Positions 1-7,155 of a stretch of DNA of 15,198 nucleotides are shown here, piece by piece. Position numbers and translations under genes: made by a program. The notes under the pieces were generated by a model. It was not told the origin of the DNA. It made no database searches and was given only the letters and a program-made list of their open reading frames with translations. Position 1 is the first letter of the stretch, and each line of letters starts with the position of its first letter. Source of the stretch: Firmicutes bacterium UBA4916 (GTDB lineage Bacteria; Bacillota; Clostridia; Tissierellales; Tepidimicrobiaceae); assembly GCA_002398845.1 (NCBI GenBank), contig DHBY01000047.1, positions 1 to 15,198 on the forward strand, given 5' to 3'.

Positions 1-1
1 T

Positions 2-904
2 TATTTCCCGTCTAAGAACTTTCTCCCTGATTATATTCCTCAAAAAGATATAGATGATGATCTCGAGGAACAGCTAATCAAAATAATAAAGAGGCATGAA
101 ATAGATACCTTAGTATTTGATGGAGTATATCCATATGCTTACCTAGTCAACGCAATAGAAAGATCTGAAGTTTTAAACGCTATTTGGATTCAAAGGGGAA
201 TGCATAAATCAGGCAAAGCACCAGTGGTTATTGAACGAGAAAGTTACTTCAATTTAATAATAGTTCCTGGTGAAGCCAGCAAAAATTATAATGTTTTACA
301 AAGGGATGGCAGATTTCAATATTGTCCCCCTATAGTCTACTCCTATAAAGAAGAGTTACTACCTAAAGAAGTTGTTTTGAATATGTGGAACCTAGATCCT
401 AACAAAAAAACTGTATATATCCAATTAGGAGAAGGATTATATGAAGATGTAAATAGTCTAATTTATAAGGTTATAGAAGTTTTAAAGAAAAATAAAGACT
501 TGCAAATAGTATTAGGAGAATCAATTATAGCTCATAAAAGATATCATGTGGATCCTAATATATTTATCATTAGGGATTATCCAAATTCCATTTATTTTAA
601 TGCTTTTGATTTCGCTATCATTACCGGATCCTACAACACTTTTCATGAGGCAATATATTTTGGAGTTCCAACCATCCTGTTTCCCACCAGGATGACGGGA
701 ACTGACGATCAAATTGCTAGGGCTAAAATTGCTGAAGAACTGGGAACTGGTTTTGTATTTACAGATTTTGATCCAAAAAAATTGAAAAACTCAGTTTCTA
801 AAATATTGAATCCCAATATTAATCAAAGTATGAGAAATAATGCAAAAAATGTTTTTGAAAATGGCGCTCATCTCGCTGCAAAATATATTATGGAGTCAAT
901 TTAA
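2..904 (+). CDS. GT-B glycosyltransferase (MurG/GT28-like C-terminal domain), 5' truncated by window edge
   Basis: The reading frame is open from base 2 to the TAA at 902-904, giving 300 residues without a start, so the gene begins left of the window. The ATG at 200 is internal: the frame continues upstream with protein-like sequence (YFPSKNFLPDY near the edge) and no ribosome-binding site precedes it. The C-terminal half has the nucleotide-sugar-binding pattern of GT-B enzymes: GSYNTFHEAIYFGVPTILFP at about residue 209 of the fragment, then a DDQIARA segment, as in the MurG/GT28 C-terminal domain (family knowledge). It probably transfers a sugar from a nucleotide donor at the cytoplasmic face. 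The deacetylase and nucleotide-sugar dehydrogenase genes downstream on the same strand suggest surface-glycan synthesis (inference). Acceptor and donor cannot be read from the sequence. Confidence 0.8.
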   Translation, partial: YFPSKNFLPDYIPQKDIDDDLEEQLIKIIKRHEIDTLVFDGVYPYAYLVNAIERSEVLNAIWIQRGMHKSGKAPVVIERESYFNLIIVPGEASKNYNVLQRDGRFQYCPPIVYSYKEELLPKEVVLNMWNLDPNKKTVYIQLGEGLYEDVNSLIYKVIEVLKKNKDLQIVLGESIIAHKRYHVDPNIFIIRDYPNSIYFNAFDFAIITGSYNTFHEAIYFGVPTILFPTRMTGTDDQIARAKIAEELGTGFVFTDFDPKKLKNSVSKILNPNINQSMRNNAKNVFENGAHLAAKYIMESI

Positions 905-944
905 TCAATAGTTATAGGTAAAATTAGAAAGAGGAGCAATAGGT

Positions 945-1565
945 ATGAAAATTCTAGTAGTTGGCGCACATCCAGATGATATTGAACCTCAAATGGGAGG
1001 TACAATAGCCAAACTAACTAAAAATGGAGATGAAGTTTTAATTCTACAATTTACTGATACGGGGGGAGAATTAAATAATATAAGAATTCACGAATCTATT
1101 GATGCTGCTGAGATACTGGGAGCTAAAATTAAACATCTACATTATGATCAAAACAATTTTAGTTTTAAACGGGAAGCTATACAGAGTTTAGACAAAATTG
1201 TTGAAGAATATAAACCCGATGAGATATATACATGTTGGGAATATGACTCCCATCAAGATCATCAAATTGTTTCCAAAATAGTCTTAGCTTCATCAAGAAA
1301 AAATAATGCTAATGTTTATTTCTTTGAGCCTGCTATACCAGGTGGGATTACCCCCTATGGTTTTAATAGCAATTATTTTGTAGATATAACTGATACTATA
1401 GAAATAAAAACCAAAAGTATAATGGCTCATAAATCCCAAGTTGAAAAGTTTGGTAAAGGATGGTTAGACGCAATTTATGGAAGGGCAAGTTTAAGAGGAT
1501 TTCAAATAAATACTAAATATGCTGAAGCATTTCAAATTGTAAAGATGATAGATAGAATTAGATAA
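945..1565 (+). CDS. PIG-L/LmbE-family deacetylase
   Basis: This is a 206-residue protein with the hallmarks of the zinc-dependent PIG-L/LmbE N-deacetylase family: an N-terminal Rossmann-like strand followed by AHPDDIE (residues 8-14) and GGT, and a second metal motif HQDH at residues 103-106. In the family the first His and Asp of AHPDD and the last His of HxDH bind zinc, and the other Asp acts as general base. Family members remove acetyl groups from N-acetylglucosamine-type substrates, and the length is typical. The start at 945 is supported by AAGAGGAG at 929-936. The gene lies 40 bases after a glycosyltransferase and about 100 bases before a UDP-HexNAc dehydrogenase, so it probably deacetylates an amino sugar of a surface glycan or its precursor (inference). 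The exact substrate is unknown. Confidence 0.85.
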   Translation: MKILVVGAHPDDIEPQMGGTIAKLTKNGDEVLILQFTDTGGELNNIRIHESIDAAEILGAKIKHLHYDQNNFSFKREAIQSLDKIVEEYKPDEIYTCWEYDSHQDHQIVSKIVLASSRKNNANVYFFEPAIPGGITPYGFNSNYFVDITDTIEIKTKSIMAHKSQVEKFGKGWLDAIYGRASLRGFQINTKYAEAFQIVKMIDRIR

Positions 1566-1584
1566 TTAATTTGGGTTATCTATC

Positions 1585-1660
1585 ACAACCACTTCATATT
1601 GAATATATTATATTACATAAGAAATATATCTAATAAATTTCTAATAATTGAGGTGGTTGT
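1585..1660 (+). promoter_or_regulatory. Long-range inverted repeat that can mask the dehydrogenase ribosome-binding site
   Basis: ACAACCACTTCA at 1585-1596 is complementary, with one G-U pair, to TGAGGTGGTTGT at 1649-1660. The downstream arm contains the ribosome-binding site GAGGTGG (1650-1656) of the gene starting at 1663. The 52-base loop is very AT-rich. If the arms pair in the mRNA, the Shine-Dalgarno sequence is hidden, so this could be a translational switch. There is no T-run after the 3' arm, so it is not an intrinsic terminator. The complementarity is seen; the regulatory role is inferred. Confidence 0.4.
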
Positions 1661-1662
1661 AA

Positions 1663-2976
1663 ATGATATCCTTTAGGGAAATAATCAATAGAGAAGAAAA
1701 AGTATCCATTATCGGATTGGGGTATGTTGGAATTTCCTTGGCTGTAAGTTTTGCCCAAAAAGTCGATGTAATAGGTTTTGATATAGATGTTAATAAAATT
1801 AATAATTATAAAAATGGTATAGGTTTAACAAAAGAATTTGACGATGATGTACTAAGAAATACTACCGTATTTTTTACCTCAGATGAAAATAAATTAAGAG
1901 ATGCTAAATTTCATATAATAGCTGTGCCAACACCTATCTATCCAAACAAATTGCCTAATTTACAATATGTTATAGAAGCAAGTAAAACTCTGGGAAGAAA
2001 TCTATCCAAGGATTCCATTGTAGTATATGAATCTACAGTATATCCAGGAGTTACTCAAGAAATATGTGTACCAATCTTAGAAAAAGAATCGGGTCTAAAA
2101 TGTGGTTCTGATTTTAAAGTTGGATATTCACCAGAAAGAATAAATCCAGGTGATCATATTCATAAATTAGAAAACATAGTTAAAATTGTTTCTGGTATGG
2201 ACAGTGAAACTTTGGATATTATAGATAAAGTCTATAATTTAATCATAAAAGCTGGAACCTATAGAGTTGAAAATATTAGAATTGCAGAAGCAGCAAAGGT
2301 AATCGAAAACACGCAACGGGACATTAATATTGCTCTAATTAATGAAATATGTATAATACTTCATAAACTTGATATAGACACAAAATCCGTCCTTGAAGCA
2401 ATTTCTACTAAATGGAATTCCCTCAATTTCACACCTGGATTAGTAGGTGGACATTGCATTGGTGTAGATACTTACTTTTTAACATATATTGCTAAGGAGT
2501 TGGGATACAGTCCTAACCTAATTCTTTCTGGAAGAAAAGTAAACGATTATATGAGTCAATACGTAGTAGAAAATACTATTGAAAAACTAATGGAATCTAA
2601 CAAATCAATAAAAGGTGCAAATGTAGCTATCCTTGGCTTTTCATTTAAGGAAAACTGTTCAGATATTAGAAATACAAAAGTTATGGATATTATAAATGAA
2701 TTGAAAAAATATAATATTAATGTAAAGGTAGTAGACCCTATTGTAAACCCAGATGAAGTAATAAATAAATATGGAATAAAACTTTCTAATGAAAAAGAAA
2801 TTTGCAATGTTGATGCCATAATTTTCGCTGTAGCTCATGAAGATTTCTCTAAGTACTCATTAAATAATATTAAATCCATGTATAATCCAGATAAAAAGCC
2901 AATAATAATTGATATTAAAGGTATCTTTGACAAAAATCAAGCAGAATTATTAGGATATAATTATTGGAGGCTATGA
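1663..2976 (+). CDS. Nucleotide-sugar 6-dehydrogenase, UDP-N-acetylhexosamine type (TviB/WbpA-like)
   Basis: This 437-residue protein matches the UDP-glucose/UDP-GlcNAc/UDP-ManNAc dehydrogenase family over its full length. The NAD-binding motif GLGYVG is at residues 18-23. The segment SPERINPGDHIHKLENI and the run NTQRDINIALINE are typical of the UDP-HexNAc branch (TviB, WbpA/WbpO, WecC) rather than of UDP-glucose dehydrogenase. The catalytic cysteine is C265 in GGHCIGVD (262-269), and a C-terminal UDP-binding domain with GFSFKENCSDIRNTK follows. The reaction is a two-fold NAD-dependent oxidation of C6 to give a UDP-N-acetylhexosaminuronate. The ATG at 1663 has GAGGTGG six bases upstream, and that site can be sequestered by an upstream element. 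It is the last gene of a + strand group and ends before a bidirectional terminator. Whether the substrate is the GlcNAc or ManNAc form cannot be decided here. Confidence 0.88.
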   Translation: MISFREIINREEKVSIIGLGYVGISLAVSFAQKVDVIGFDIDVNKINNYKNGIGLTKEFDDDVLRNTTVFFTSDENKLRDAKFHIIAVPTPIYPNKLPNLQYVIEASKTLGRNLSKDSIVVYESTVYPGVTQEICVPILEKESGLKCGSDFKVGYSPERINPGDHIHKLENIVKIVSGMDSETLDIIDKVYNLIIKAGTYRVENIRIAEAAKVIENTQRDINIALINEICIILHKLDIDTKSVLEAISTKWNSLNFTPGLVGGHCIGVDTYFLTYIAKELGYSPNLILSGRKVNDYMSQYVVENTIEKLMESNKSIKGANVAILGFSFKENCSDIRNTKVMDIINELKKYNINVKVVDPIVNPDEVINKYGIKLSNEKEICNVDAIIFAVAHEDFSKYSLNNIKSMYNPDKKPIIIDIKGIFDKNQAELLGYNYWRL

Positions 2977-3000
2977 TTTATTGATAGACTAAATAGAATT

Positions 3001-3044
3001 AAAACTGTAGACGATTATTTATTTATAATCACCTACAGTTTTTT
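3001..3044. terminator. Bidirectional intrinsic terminator between convergent genes
   Basis: AAAACTGTAG (3001-3010) pairs with CTACAGTTTT (3033-3042), and inside it GATTAT (3013-3018) pairs with ATAATC (3025-3030), separated by a symmetric AC/AC internal loop. A run of six T (3039-3044) follows on the + strand, and the matching A-run at the other end gives four T on the minus strand. It ends the dehydrogenase transcript on one side and the glycosyltransferase transcript on the other. Confidence 0.85.
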
Positions 3045-3045
3045 A

Positions 3046-3846
3046 TTATATATTCACAAATGATGTAAAATCCTTAACATTCTTCTCTGCTATGGTGCTA
3101 AATTTTAAGAGATCTTCATCTTTAATCTTCCAAGTATGTTTGTCTAAAGAACCATGTCTTATATACACATGGTGATATTTATTAGTTGAATATATTTTAA
3201 AACCATTTTTAACACAATCTTTTGAAAACTGAGTATCTACTCCACAAGGTATATTAGCAAATCTTACTTTATTAAAAACCTTTCTTTTTATTAAAAGCGT
3301 AGAGCCACCCATATGTTTAACATATTTATTCTCTTTCTCTGGAGTGCAAATTGCCAAGGTCTTAGATTTTTCAAAATATACAAAGTAAGCTCCTCTACCA
3401 ACTACATCAGCATCAACAATATCAAATGCTTTAATTAAATCGGAGAGATGTTTTGGACCATAATAATCATCATCATCAAACTTAGCAATAAAATCATATT
3501 TAGAATGTGCTACTCCAAAATTTAAGCACTTCCCTAGGGTGATTTTTTCATCTAATTGAAATATCTTTACATTTTCATATTGTTTTGTTATCTCTAGCCA
3601 TTCATCGATATTCATATCATTATTATTTAATACTATTATCATTTCCTTCTTTTCAAAGTCCTGTCTTTCGTAGTTTTCAAATATATTTTTCATGCAATTT
3701 TGCCGCATTGTAACCATTATTATAGATACACCAAAATTATCACTAGAATCTATAATTCTATAATTGTTTTTAAAGATTTTCATCAATTTTCCCTTGCTTT
3801 TAAAAATAAACTCATCTAAGGATTTATTTACGGGATTTTTAACCAA
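3046..3846 (-). CDS. Family 2-type (GT-A) glycosyltransferase, paralogue of the gene at 5259
   Basis: The protein has a GT-A glycosyltransferase core: the N-terminal strand GVSIIMVT, the QDFEKKEMIIVLNNN segment, LGKCLNFGV, and the metal/nucleotide-binding acidic motif FDDDDYYG (D124-D127). A conserved C-terminal block follows with KYHHVYIRH and HTWKIKD. I place the start at TTG 3846 (266 residues) because GGAGGGAG at 3851-3858 stands at the right distance before it. The frame is also open to a TTG at 3864, but that would put the ribosome-binding site inside the gene. An ATG at 3783 preceded by AAGGG is a weaker alternative. The gene lies 60 bases after rmlA on the same strand and is probably co-transcribed with it. 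Roughly half of its aligned residues match the protein encoded at 5259-6041 by eye. Donor and acceptor are unknown; a surface or spore-coat glycan role is inferred. Confidence 0.8.
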   Translation of the reverse strand: MVKNPVNKSLDEFIFKSKGKLMKIFKNNYRIIDSSDNFGVSIIMVTMRQNCMKNIFENYERQDFEKKEMIIVLNNNDMNIDEWLEITKQYENVKIFQLDEKITLGKCLNFGVAHSKYDFIAKFDDDDYYGPKHLSDLIKAFDIVDADVVGRGAYFVYFEKSKTLAICTPEKENKYVKHMGGSTLLIKRKVFNKVRFANIPCGVDTQFSKDCVKNGFKIYSTNKYHHVYIRHGSLDKHTWKIKDEDLLKFSTIAEKNVKDFTSFVNI

Positions 3847-3906
3847 GATTCTCCCTCCATACAATTTAATTTTTCAAATATCTATAATGATTACAAAAGG
3901 AAAACA

Positions 3907-4971
3907 TTACAAATTTGATAAGGATATTTTCGTGTTTTTGCCTGTTACAAACCTATTTGCCTTTTTAAACCCTTTTTCGTTATTAATTATAGAACCTTCT
4001 CCTACAATAGAATTTTCTATAGGAACGTCTACCCCAGATATAACGCAGTCATCAAATATTATAGAGTTTTCTATAATAGATTTGTCTATATTTACGCCTT
4101 TTCCAATAGATGTATATGGACCTATATAGGAATATTTAATAATGGAACTTTCTCCAACTACTATGGGCCCTCTAATTACGCTATTATATATAACTGCACC
4201 TTCCTCAAGATGAACTTTACCAGAAATTTGAGAGTTTACCAATTCCCCTTTTATATCATTATGAATAAAAGATAATCTATTTATATTTTCCTCTACTACA
4301 TCTTTAGGGCTTCCAACATCCCTCCAATACCCTTCTAATATTTCATAATCTATATCATATCCATTCTGTAAAAGCCACTTTATAGCATCAGTTATCTCGT
4401 ATTCACCATAACTAGAAATTTTAATTTCCCTAAGGGCTTTAAAAATATTTTTATCAAAAGCATATACACCTGTAATTGCCCAGTTGCTAAAAGCTCTTTT
4501 TGGTTTTTCCTCTAAACTTATTATCTTATCATTTCCTATATAAGCTACACCATATCTTTCAGGATTATCTACTGCTTTTAATAAAATTTTACAATTTGTC
4601 TTACTGGTAATAAAATCTACAATAAACTTTTTTAAACTAGTATCAAAGGAATTATCTCCAAGAACCATTACAAATTTTTCATTACCTACAAATTTTTCAG
4701 CAAATAAAAGGCCATGGCCAATACCCTGAGGATTTTCTTGAATTATATATTGAAAATCATGATTAAAATACCTACCTAATGTACTTTGAAATATGGATTT
4801 ATTATTTTCATTTACAACTATTCCAATTTCATTTATTCCTGAATTCAAAAGTAATTCTATAGTATAAACTAGTAGTGGTTTATTAGCTAATGGAAGTAGT
4901 TGTTTTGGTGTTGTATAAGTAATAGGCTGTAATCTTTCCCCTTTTCCGCCGCACAATATTATTCCCTTCAA
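3907..4971 (-). CDS. rmlA: Glucose-1-phosphate thymidylyltransferase, long form
   Basis: This 354-residue protein has the nucleotidyltransferase signature GGKGERL with PKQLLPLANKPLL behind it (from residue 8) and a metal-binding aspartate in MVLGDNSFD (D106). The conserved EKPKRAFSNWAITGVYAFD and YWRDVGSPKDV segments follow. From about residue 240 the sequence becomes imperfect hexapeptide repeats (VIYNSVIRGPIVVGES and similar), predicting a left-handed beta-helix. This two-domain layout and length fit the long-form RmlA/StrD-type enzymes, which join dTTP and glucose-1-phosphate into dTDP-glucose (family knowledge). The start is a TTG at 4971, supported by AGGGGG about seven bases upstream. 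No rmlB, rmlC or rmlD is in the window, so the final sugar is unknown. A glycosyltransferase gene follows on the same strand. Confidence 0.87.
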   Translation of the reverse strand: MKGIILCGGKGERLQPITYTTPKQLLPLANKPLLVYTIELLLNSGINEIGIVVNENNKSIFQSTLGRYFNHDFQYIIQENPQGIGHGLLFAEKFVGNEKFVMVLGDNSFDTSLKKFIVDFITSKTNCKILLKAVDNPERYGVAYIGNDKIISLEEKPKRAFSNWAITGVYAFDKNIFKALREIKISSYGEYEITDAIKWLLQNGYDIDYEILEGYWRDVGSPKDVVEENINRLSFIHNDIKGELVNSQISGKVHLEEGAVIYNSVIRGPIVVGESSIIKYSYIGPYTSIGKGVNIDKSIIENSIIFDDCVISGVDVPIENSIVGEGSIINNEKGFKKANRFVTGKNTKISLSNL

Positions 4972-5258
4972 TTTAATACCCCCTATTAAACCTTAGTTAT
5001 TTTTATACTTAATGTTTATAGCAAGGGATCTTCATATATTCCAAATTAAGCTCTAGAACTTTTCCTGATCTAATATAAATATATTTTATTTAAGACAAAA
5101 GGTTACAAAAACATCAAATTCATGTAGCAACTATTATTTAAAAACATAATCATAATATAGAAATATAAAATAAATTTATGATACCATCCATAAGATAAAA
5201 ATAAATATGTTAGAACCTTAAAAATAGTTCTAAACATATTATAAAAGGGGGATTATAT
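4972..5258. other. 287-base divergent intergenic region without a gene
   Basis: This AT-rich stretch separates rmlA (minus) from the glycosyltransferase at 5259 (plus), so promoters for both genes should lie here. I see no convincing sigma-A promoter in either direction. The only clear structure is the inverted repeat at 5205-5239. No open frame with a ribosome-binding site and protein-like composition was found. Confidence 0.6.
5205..5239 (+). promoter_or_regulatory. Hairpin just upstream of a glycosyltransferase ribosome-binding site
   Basis: ATATGTTAGAAC (5205-5216) pairs with GTTCTAAACATAT (5227-5239) with a single bulged A and a 10-base loop. The downstream arm ends seven bases before the ribosome-binding site AGGGGG (5246-5251) of the gene at 5259. 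No T-run follows on the + strand, so it is not a terminator in that direction. It could be an operator, an mRNA-stabilising 5' hairpin or a translational control element. Its function is inferred only from position. Confidence 0.4.
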
Positions 5259-6041
5259 ATGAAAAAATCTTATAATAAATATGTTGAAGATTATATGAAA
5301 AAAAGAGTGAAACAATCTAAAATAATAAGTAATAGAGATACATCTATAATAACTTGTACTAATTTACCCTATAGCCTAAACAATATTATAGAAAATTTCA
5401 TACGGCAAGACTACGAAAAAAAGGAACTTATCATAATAATAAATAATAATAAAATTGATGAAAAAGAATGGAAAGAAAAAGCATCCAAATATGAAAATAT
5501 GAGAGTATTTAAATTAGATGAAAACATAAGCCTAGGAAAATGTCTAAACTTTGGAGTGAATAAGGCCAAATATGGCATTATTGCAAAGTTTGATGATGAT
5601 GATTATTATGGTCCTAAATATTTATCGGATTCCATAAAATATTTTAACAATATCGGAGCTAAAGTTGTAGGAAAAGGCACTACTTTAGTTTATTTAGTTG
5701 AAAATAAAATCCTGACCATAAGAAATCCAGGGCAGGAAAATAAATATACAAAGTTTGTTAATGGTTCAACTTTAGTATTTAAAAAAGAAATCTTTAATAA
5801 AGTCCGCTTTCGTGATTTAAACGTTACTGAAGATGTATATTTCTGCAGCGATTGCCTCAAAGTGGGCATCAAAATATATTCATCTAATAAATATCATCAT
5901 ATTTATTTTAGACATCCTTTTAAAGAAAATCATACATGGAAAATAAAAGACAAAGAATTTTTAAATTCATATTGTAATACACATGTGCTTAAAAAACATT
6001 TAAACAGTATAGATGATGTTAGGCAATTTGCTGATATTTAA
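5259..6041 (+). CDS. Family 2-type (GT-A) glycosyltransferase, paralogue of the gene at 3046-3846
   Basis: This 260-residue protein shares the whole layout of the minus-strand glycosyltransferase on the other side of rmlA: QDYEKKELIIIINNN, LGKCLNFGV, FDDDDYYG (D112-D115), then NGSTLVF, KYHHIYFRH and HTWKIKD near the C-terminus. The core is well conserved, whereas the first 28 residues, which are lysine-rich (MKKSYNKYVEDYMKKR), and the last 30 differ. The acidic quartet is the expected Mn/nucleotide-sugar site of GT-A enzymes. There is no signal peptide or membrane segment, so it should act in the cytoplasm. The start at 5259 is supported by AGGGGG at 5246-5251. It is a single-gene unit, with a hairpin before the ribosome-binding site and a strong terminator 13 bases after the stop. 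The sugar transferred cannot be told from the sequence. Confidence 0.8.
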   Translation: MKKSYNKYVEDYMKKRVKQSKIISNRDTSIITCTNLPYSLNNIIENFIRQDYEKKELIIIINNNKIDEKEWKEKASKYENMRVFKLDENISLGKCLNFGVNKAKYGIIAKFDDDDYYGPKYLSDSIKYFNNIGAKVVGKGTTLVYLVENKILTIRNPGQENKYTKFVNGSTLVFKKEIFNKVRFRDLNVTEDVYFCSDCLKVGIKIYSSNKYHHIYFRHPFKENHTWKIKDKEFLNSYCNTHVLKKHLNSIDDVRQFADI

Positions 6042-6053
6042 AGGCTTAAATTC

Positions 6054-6080
6054 AAAAGCTAGGATTTCTCCTAGCTTTTT
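6054..6080. terminator. Bidirectional intrinsic terminator between a glycosyltransferase gene and tdh
   Basis: AAAAGCTAGGA (6054-6064) pairs perfectly with TCCTAGCTTTT (6069-6079) around a TTTC loop, with a T-run on the + strand and four T on the minus strand. The flanking genes converge (stops at 6041 and 6088), so it probably serves both. Confidence 0.88.
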
Positions 6081-6087
6081 TAAATAT

Positions 6088-7044
6088 TTAAAGTCCTAAT
6101 TTTATTTTAAGTTTTTCTAACATATCCTTTGTCATAGCATCTAAGTTATATTTAGGATTCCAACCCCATTCTTTTCTTGCAGCCGAATCATCTAGAGAAT
6201 TTGGCCATGAATTTGCTATTGCTTGTCTTACTGGATCTACATCATAATCTAATTCAAATTCTGGAATAAGTTTCTTTATTGAAGCAGCTATTTCTTCAGG
6301 TTCAAAGCTCATTGCAGTAACATTAAATGCATTTCTATGGATAAGCTTTGAAGGATCTGCTTCTAATAATTGAGTTATAGCATTTAGAGCATCTGGCATA
6401 TACATCATATCCATCTTTGTTCCTTTATCGATAAAGCTGGTATATTTTTTATTTTTTAATGCCTCGTAGTAGATATGTACTGCATAGTCAGTAGTTCCAC
6501 CACCTGGTAAAGTTTCATAGGATATTAACCCTGGAAAACGTACACCCCTTGTATCTACTCCGAATTTTTGGCAATAATAGTCACATAATAATTCTCCTGC
6601 AACTTTTGTTACTCCATACATGGTATTTGGTCTTTGAATAGTATCCTGTGGCGTATTATCTTTTGGAGTTGAGGATCCAAAGGCTGCTATAGAACTAGGT
6701 GTAAATACAGCACAATTTTCTTCTCTTGCGACCTCCAAAACATTATATAAACCATTCATATTTACATTCCATGCATGTTGAGGATTTTGTTCACCAACAG
6801 CAGATAATATTGCAGCAAGATTAATAATAGTATCTATTTTGTGTTTCTTTACCACTTCAGATAATCCTTTACCGTCAGTAACATTAACAACTTCAAAAAC
6901 TCCTGATTCCATTAAAGCTTCATGACCTTCTTTAACCCTCCTACTACTTGCTATTACATTGTCATTTCCATATATTTTCCTTAAACCCATAGTAAGTTCA
7001 GAGCCAATTTGCCCCAATGCACCAGTAACTAAAATTTTTCTCAT
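6088..7044 (-). CDS. tdh: L-threonine 3-dehydrogenase, short-chain dehydrogenase (GalE-like) type
   Basis: This is a 318-residue extended SDR protein. The NAD-binding glycine motif GALGQIG is at residues 8-14, and the catalytic pair YGVTK is at Y143/K147 within the context PNTMYGVTKVAGELLCDYY. Further blocks (PSSIAAFG, VRFPGLISYETLPGGGTTDYAV, KMDMMYMPDAL) are those of the epimerase-like threonine dehydrogenases rather than of plain UDP-galactose epimerases (family knowledge). It should oxidise L-threonine to 2-amino-3-ketobutyrate with NAD, feeding glycine and acetyl-CoA or aminoacetone formation. I choose the ATG at 7044, since GGAGGTG lies six bases upstream; a TTG at 7062 would place that site inside the gene. 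The usual partner kbl is not in the window. A strong promoter lies directly upstream and a terminator follows, so it appears to be a separate transcription unit. Confidence 0.88.
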   Translation of the reverse strand: MRKILVTGALGQIGSELTMGLRKIYGNDNVIASSRRVKEGHEALMESGVFEVVNVTDGKGLSEVVKKHKIDTIINLAAILSAVGEQNPQHAWNVNMNGLYNVLEVAREENCAVFTPSSIAAFGSSTPKDNTPQDTIQRPNTMYGVTKVAGELLCDYYCQKFGVDTRGVRFPGLISYETLPGGGTTDYAVHIYYEALKNKKYTSFIDKGTKMDMMYMPDALNAITQLLEADPSKLIHRNAFNVTAMSFEPEEIAASIKKLIPEFELDYDVDPVRQAIANSWPNSLDDSAARKEWGWNPKYNLDAMTKDMLEKLKIKLGL

Positions 7045-7086
7045 TAAAAACACCTCCAACAATATTAGAATAAATATATCGACATA

Positions 7087-7115
7087 ATTATATCATATTT
7101 ATCATATAAAGTCAT
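7087..7115 (-). promoter_or_regulatory. Sigma-A-type promoter for tdh
   Basis: On the minus strand, ATGACT (7115-7110) is followed by a 17-base spacer and a perfect TATAAT (7092-7087). Predicted initiation is near 7080, giving a leader of about 36 bases before the ATG at 7044. The -35 box overlaps the upstream 22-bp repeat unit. Confidence 0.65.
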
Positions 7116-7155
7116 ATATTTCATTTAATAAAATCATATATTTCATTTAATAAAA
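7112..7155. repeat. Perfect 22-bp tandem duplication over the end of the DegV-family gene
   Basis: Bases 7112-7133 and 7134-7155 are identical, head to tail. The copy at 7134-7155 contains the stop codon of the DegV-family gene (7147-7149), so the copy at 7112-7133 carries a duplicate of the same stop context, and the -35 box of the tdh promoter overlaps its end. Two adjacent copies suggest a recent slippage or duplication event. Confidence 0.9.

Noticed and set aside
200..904. A complete 234-residue glycosyltransferase starting at ATG 200
   Set aside because: The frame is open to the left edge with protein-like sequence and no ribosome-binding site precedes 200, so the gene is 5' truncated by the window.
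3764..4129. A 121-residue + strand open frame
   Set aside because: It overlaps the 5' part of the minus-strand glycosyltransferase gene and the 3' end of rmlA, has no ribosome-binding site, and its composition is that of an antisense frame.
5151..5159. Sigma-K-like -10 box CATAATATA upstream of a glycosyltransferase gene
   Set aside because: It matches CATAnnnTA, but no -35 AC lies at the proper distance and such matches are expected by chance in this AT-rich stretch.
3046..6041. Composite transposon formed by the two inverted glycosyltransferase copies
   Set aside because: The copies are diverged coding genes without terminal inverted repeats, transposase or target-site duplication.
7112..7155. 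Start of a CRISPR array
   Set aside because: The two 22-bp units are directly adjacent with no spacer, and there are only two.
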